NCBI GenBank assembly: GCA_904066235.2
Contig: CAJFCV020000004.1
Coordinates: forward strand, 8,742,001-8,806,000
Direction of reading: 5' to 3'
DNA: 64,000 bases
Source: Bursaphelenchus xylophilus
Lineage: Eukaryota > Nematoda > Chromadorea > Rhabditida > Aphelenchoididae
Shown: positions 59,863 to 64,000 of the stretch, in pieces
How positions within the stretch are numbered: the first letter of the stretch is position 1
How the letters are laid out: each line of letters begins with the position of its first letter
Position numbers and translations under genes: made by a program
Notes under the pieces: model-generated
Seen by the model: the letters and a program-made list of their open reading frames with translations, nothing else
The model's database searches: none
Told to the model about the DNA's origin: nothing

Positions 59863-60743
59863 ATTAGGTTGGGGAATAAGTTCGTAGAGCTTTTTATTGT
59901 TTTGTTTTGTAAGGATTGTTTGTTGTTTGGCAAAGGTTATATATATTATTTGATACAGTTTTTTCTCCTCTACAAAACTGTGTTTTTAGTTTTTTTTGAA
60001 AATTTAATTTTTTATAATTTTTGGGGCTTAAAAAGTTTTTGAGGTCCTCTTCGCCATCGAATTTTTCACCTCGGATTTGGTTTGACAGAAGGCGGAAAAG
60101 GTGGTAATCGGTTGGCGCAAGGTCCGAGAGTATGGTGGATGCTAAATAACCTCCCATTCGAACTCATGGAGTGCGGTTTTGACGACTTGTGCAACATGAG
60201 AGCAAGATGACTCGTGGAGCAAGATGACTTGGCCTTGATTTCAGTCGAATAGCCCCATTTTCGAGGTGTAGTTGGGCATCATAGAGCTCCTTGTTGACAG
60301 TGGCGTTCTTTTGAGGCATGTCCCAATGCGCCATGCCTTCCCAGTCCCCCCAAATGCAGATCATGGCCTTTTTGGGTGGGGATCTTGCTTGACTGTCCCC
60401 TGGGGCCACCCACTCCAGGAAACAGTCAACATTTTGCTTTATATTGACGTACAGACACCATTTTCATCCCCGATGATGACTCGATACAAAGACCGCCGTT
60501 TGCGTCCACGTGCTGCTCGGCGAAAAAAGCAGGTGTCGAAACCGCAAATTTTTGCCTCCTAGATGGTTCACTTTTAAGCCCAAAAAATAATTAAAAATTA
60601 AATTTTCAAAAAAAAACTAAAAACACAGTTTTGTAGAGGAGACAGAACTCTTTCGAATGCATATATAAACTTTTCCAAACAACAAACAGTCGTTGCAGGA
60701 CGAAGCAATAAAGAAATCGTTGCGGACTTATTCCCCAACCTAA
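59863..60743 (-). mobile_element. mariner-family transposon, internally deleted and decayed
   Basis: Perfect-type mariner ends: left TTAGGTTGGGGAATAAGTTC, right (reverse complement) TTAGGTTGGGGAATAAGTCC, about 28 bases with few mismatches, flanked by TA on both sides. At 881 bases it is shorter than full mariners (about 1.3 kb), and the part encoding the N-terminal DNA-binding domain is missing. The transposase remnant is on the minus strand. Confidence 0.9.
59894..60560 (-). pseudogene. mariner transposase remnant (C-terminal catalytic part)
   Basis: Recognisable pieces in order: GDEN (the first catalytic Asp region), PPKKAMICIWGDWEG, VNKELYDAQL, VVKTALHEFEWEV, and DLAPTDYHLFR, which carries the last catalytic Asp. 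Stop codons (for example just before HPPYS) and at least one frame change break the frame, so no active enzyme is made. Confidence 0.85.
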
Positions 60744-63458
60744 TACATTTCAAGCAAGGAGAGAGGAATTGGGAAATTAAAGCGACAGCTTGAAAATGCG
60801 ACGATTTTTCACATCAATCACACATGACTACCGGGGCTTCTTGGACTGATAGCCCAGTCCCCGAAAGCGCTTCTCGTTGATTACAAAACGCGTTCCGAAG
60901 ACGCCAACTATGCATCTCTCTCTCTGATCGGAGTGACGCACTGTTCAATAGAGAAAAATTGCCAATTTTGTAACGCGCCCAATTTAAACCGCAATTTGAG
61001 TGAGGCCTTTAGTGCCTCCCGCTCTCCAACCAATAGGATTGCTTTCGGCTCTCTTTTTTCATAAGGAATGTTTTCAAAGAAAGAGAGTGAGGCATCTGTC
61101 GGTGTCTGGAAGGCTTCCTGGAAGCTGTTTGAAGCAGTTTTTCGACTGTATCGAGTCCTGCATTGCATTAAGCCAGGCCAGGCCCGGCCCGAAAAAAATC
61201 TACTTTTTGCGATGATCCTTGCTCCAACTACAAGTCCCATTAAATTTTGAGCGTTGCACTTGGACCTCTTATTGAGATTTCTTGACCCAATGTCCAGAAA
61301 AATCCCTCACAAAATTTTTCTCGGGTTCTTGGCACTCAGCCAAGGTCTTCAAAAAATTCTTCCTACTGTAGAAAGAAGAAGATGGGTAGTTTTTTCATTT
61401 AAAACAATCCTCTGCCAGTGCGGGAGGAGGTGTATTCGGAGGGGTCTTTTGTAAAGTTACCGTATATGCCTGCCAAAAAGTCAGATCTTTTCCTGCTGAC
61501 GCAAAAAGGTTCTGAGCGAAAATCGTCTTATGTCTGTTCGAGCCTCCTCATAATTTTGGGATAACCTTCTTTGTCGTTGGAAACAATCGACGTTTTCTGC
61601 CGTGACTTTGAAGTTTAATTCCAACTACAAACTTTTCGTTCTCAAATTTGCGTAATGGACACGCTGATTTCCTAAGGCATCAAGGGTGGAATCGACGATA
61701 ACTTCGCTAATCGGAGCCCCACCCTCACGCGATTAGCCGTGTTTTGCTGCGTCCGAAACTCACAAAGTAATCGGAAACAACCGGCTGACGTTGTGGCCTT
61801 TGTTTCGCTCTAAGGTTTGTATCGTTATCGGCCATTGAGCGCACACAGTGCCCGCCTTTCCATGATATCATTGCGGCCGGTATCTAAGGCTACAGTCCGC
61901 ACACCCAATTAAGAGGGCATGATTGCCACAATTCAGGTAAAACTACAAAAGGAGGGACGAGGAGTTTGGCGGTCGATGAGTCTTTAAGGAGATAAGACCG
62001 TACACATTTGTATAGTTTAAAATTGAGGGTCTGCTTAGGGTACGATATCAATTTCAAAAAAATCATTTTGCAAATTCTTGGTGACCGAAATTAAAGCCTA
62101 CAAAATAGTTATTAAGAATGTAGAATATACGATTTTTGAAAAGGTGAAACGCCCTTTGAGATGTTTACGATCGCCGATTATGCCTGTCAGTAAGTGCGTA
62201 ACTCCATCAACTATTGCGATGTATTTATATCATACTTATTTATGAGACTCCAGAATTTTATCCGTGTCTTCAAACTTTTTCAAGATCTTGGTTTCGGCAT
62301 GAAATTAAAAAAAACTTGCACAAGGTAGGCTCCTTACAAATCTTCAAAAAATGTACATATTGCAACGGTTGCGTTTGCATCTGGATCAAGTTTTCTCCAC
62401 GGGCCGCAAATATGTGTTTATCAGGATTTGAATTCAAGGGACAAACGTGGTATTGACTGATCTCCACCAGAGATGGTCAAAGAAGCGAATAGCTTGTGCT
62501 TTCTGTGGGACGTTGCTCATCAATTCGTAGGCAGAGCGATAAAGCTTCAACTTGGTCTCCCCTCACCATTCTTTCATTCGGCGCCTCCACCCTTCCCTAG
62601 CTACGCACATGATCAAACGCCAACTTGTACCGTTTTTCCGTCGTAGAAAACTGCCTTTATCTGTGTGTAAAGCATCACTCACACCTTCGTAAAGCATGAC
62701 TGCTTGTAGGGGTGGTGATTCCTCAATGATTTTATGGGTAGTTGGGCGTGGGTGATGCAAATATGCTGCGACAAATATTTGAGAACGTGGGTGAACCAAT
62801 GAAAAGGTCAAATAACAAACACTGTTTTTTCCACATTAATAAAATCCGGAATGTTGCGATGGCAAGGACGCTGGCTACAGAAAGTCAAGCAAGGAAGATT
62901 GGAAGGCACACGGTCATAAGGGGACTGCATAAAACTACCTGGATAGATGTGGATTCAGGAGATCAGTAGCTTTCTATTGGTGGCAAAACCAAGGCTGTAG
63001 AACACTAATTCATGACGAACTTGAGCATCATCAAATCTTATACGTTTTTTGCGGGTACTGTAATTTCAGCCTATGCAATAAAAATTAGCAAAAAACATCT
63101 TATTAACGATAAGATGTTTTTAGAGATTGAAGGGCCCTTCGTAAAGCCTGTAAAGAAATATGGGCTTCACAATTTGAACACTTCTCTTGCAAACTTCATC
63201 CTCAAACGTACGTGTGATAATCATAACCACATAAATCACTCAAGGATTATATCACAAAGTTCTAGCACGATCTTCAAACTTTATTGCCATTAACATTTGT
63301 CAAGTTTATAATGAGTTTGCTAGAAACAAATAAATTGAAGTTTAAATTTCCCAAAGTTGGAAATAAAGTCTTATTGGTTATTGGAAAATCACATCATAGA
63401 GGAAGTGGTTGAAAAACGGTGTAGTTTATTTTGATTGTGATTTATCTTCATTCCAATA
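60744..63458. other. intergenic, no gene recognised
   Basis: A weak dispersed-repeat tail ('ttttgagcgttgcacttgga' at 61244-61263). GC-richer DNA at about 61640-61900. ORFs 60908-61240, 62742-62969 and 63012-63293 lack signatures. Beyond this nothing can be supported. Confidence 0.35.
61165..61270 (+). repeat. dispersed repeat family tail fragment
   Basis: Ends with 'ttgagcgttgcacttggacc', matching the conserved terminus 'ctgagcgtcgcacttgg'. Confidence 0.3.
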
Positions 63459-64000
63459 TTAGGTTGATTCATAATTATCCGGCGGTTTTATTGGCGCGTT
63501 TTTTGTTAGTTAAAATTTGCGTTTTGTTAATCTTTTTTTTATAAAAATTATCTTTACTATTTAGTTAATAAAATGTGTGTCGAAAACCATACTCTTATCC
63601 GCCATATTATGCTCTAGCATTTCGAGAAAAGTTGGAAGTCAGCACAGTCATTTCGCGATCTCTACGAACTTTTCGGCGAAAGAAAAAAATCGGCAGGTGT
63701 TTCGCCCAAAGGAGTACCAAAAGACGTCCACTGTAAGAAGGCTACGTGGTATGTGTGGTGAGACAGAAGCGGAATCATTCACTGGGAAATCGTGTCTATT
63801 TTATGTTCCTTCGCCGAATAGTTCGTTGAGATCGCGGCCGCGCGGTATGAGCGTGCTGACTTCCAACTTTTCTCGAAGTGGTAGAGCATAATGTGGCAAA
63901 TATGAGTATGGGTTTCGACTGCCATTTTATTAACTAACCAGAGAAGATTATTTTTATAAAAGAAACATTAACAAAACGCAGATTTAACTAACAAAAAACG
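63459..64000. mobile_element. palindromic element with mariner-like end, cut by the window edge
   Basis: Begins TTAGGTTGATTCATAATTAT after a TA, a mariner-style terminus. The sequence from about 63495 (CGCGTTTTTTGTTAGTTAAA) to 63650 is mirrored by 63852-64000, for example 'cttccaacttttctcgaa' and 'tttcgac.gccattttatt'. An inner pair around 'cgcgatctc.acgaac' extends the palindrome. The window ends inside the right arm, about 40 bases before the expected end. No coding content. Confidence 0.75.

Noticed and set aside
62742..63293. Two small plus-strand ORFs
   Set aside because: No signature, no signal peptide, no splice partners.

Overview
The window is nuclear DNA from a nematode. The evidence is a two-exon cuticle collagen, an innexin, a nuclear hormone receptor, a GT92 (DUF23-type) glycosyltransferase and a cluster of short secreted Gly/Tyr peptides like nematode NLP/CNC antimicrobial peptides. 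Introns are small, often 40-350 bases, with GT..TTTCAG borders. Several start codons lie a few bases after TTTCAG-like acceptors, as expected for spliced-leader trans-splicing. Nothing identifies the species. Ten conserved genes were assembled exon by exon and keep frame end to end; the nuclear receptor is cut by the window edge.

Layout. 1-956: zinc-finger part of a nuclear receptor (minus), running off the left edge. 1-8.7 kb: gene-poor and rich in repeats, including a 1.46 kb foldback with tRNA-like boxes (5872-7333) and two copies of a small inverted-repeat element. 8.8-11.5 kb: innexin (minus). 13.7-14.2 kb: a palindrome. 14.8-20.1 kb: four small secreted glycine-rich peptide genes and one orphan gene. 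22.4-25.1 kb: cytochrome P450 (plus). 25.4-26.0 kb: cystatin (minus). 26.5-27.1 kb: another foldback. 29.7-30.6 kb: Rap1 GTPase (minus). 30.6-35.4 kb: no recognised gene. 35.4-39.0 kb: HIG1-domain protein (minus) and RBM39-like splicing factor (plus), head to head across 294 bases. 39.5-41.3 kb: glutamine synthetase (minus). 41.3-47.6 kb: no recognised gene, repeat fragments. 47.6-50.4 kb: GT92 glycosyltransferase (minus). 51.4-52.4 kb: cuticle collagen (minus). 55.3-58.2 kb: second P450 (minus). 58.2-64 kb: no intact gene; a decayed mariner element and a palindromic mariner-ended element cut by the right edge.

The genes do not form one pathway. Two themes stand out. One is defence and surface biology: peptide cluster, collagen, cystatin and two P450s. 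The other is a dense load of non-autonomous DNA elements, at least nine inverted-repeat elements of different families, several inside introns. A dispersed repeat ending in a conserved 'GCGTCGCACTTGG' tail recurs in about ten places. No single novel system is proven; the peptide cluster and the tRNA-like foldback are the best candidates for follow-up.
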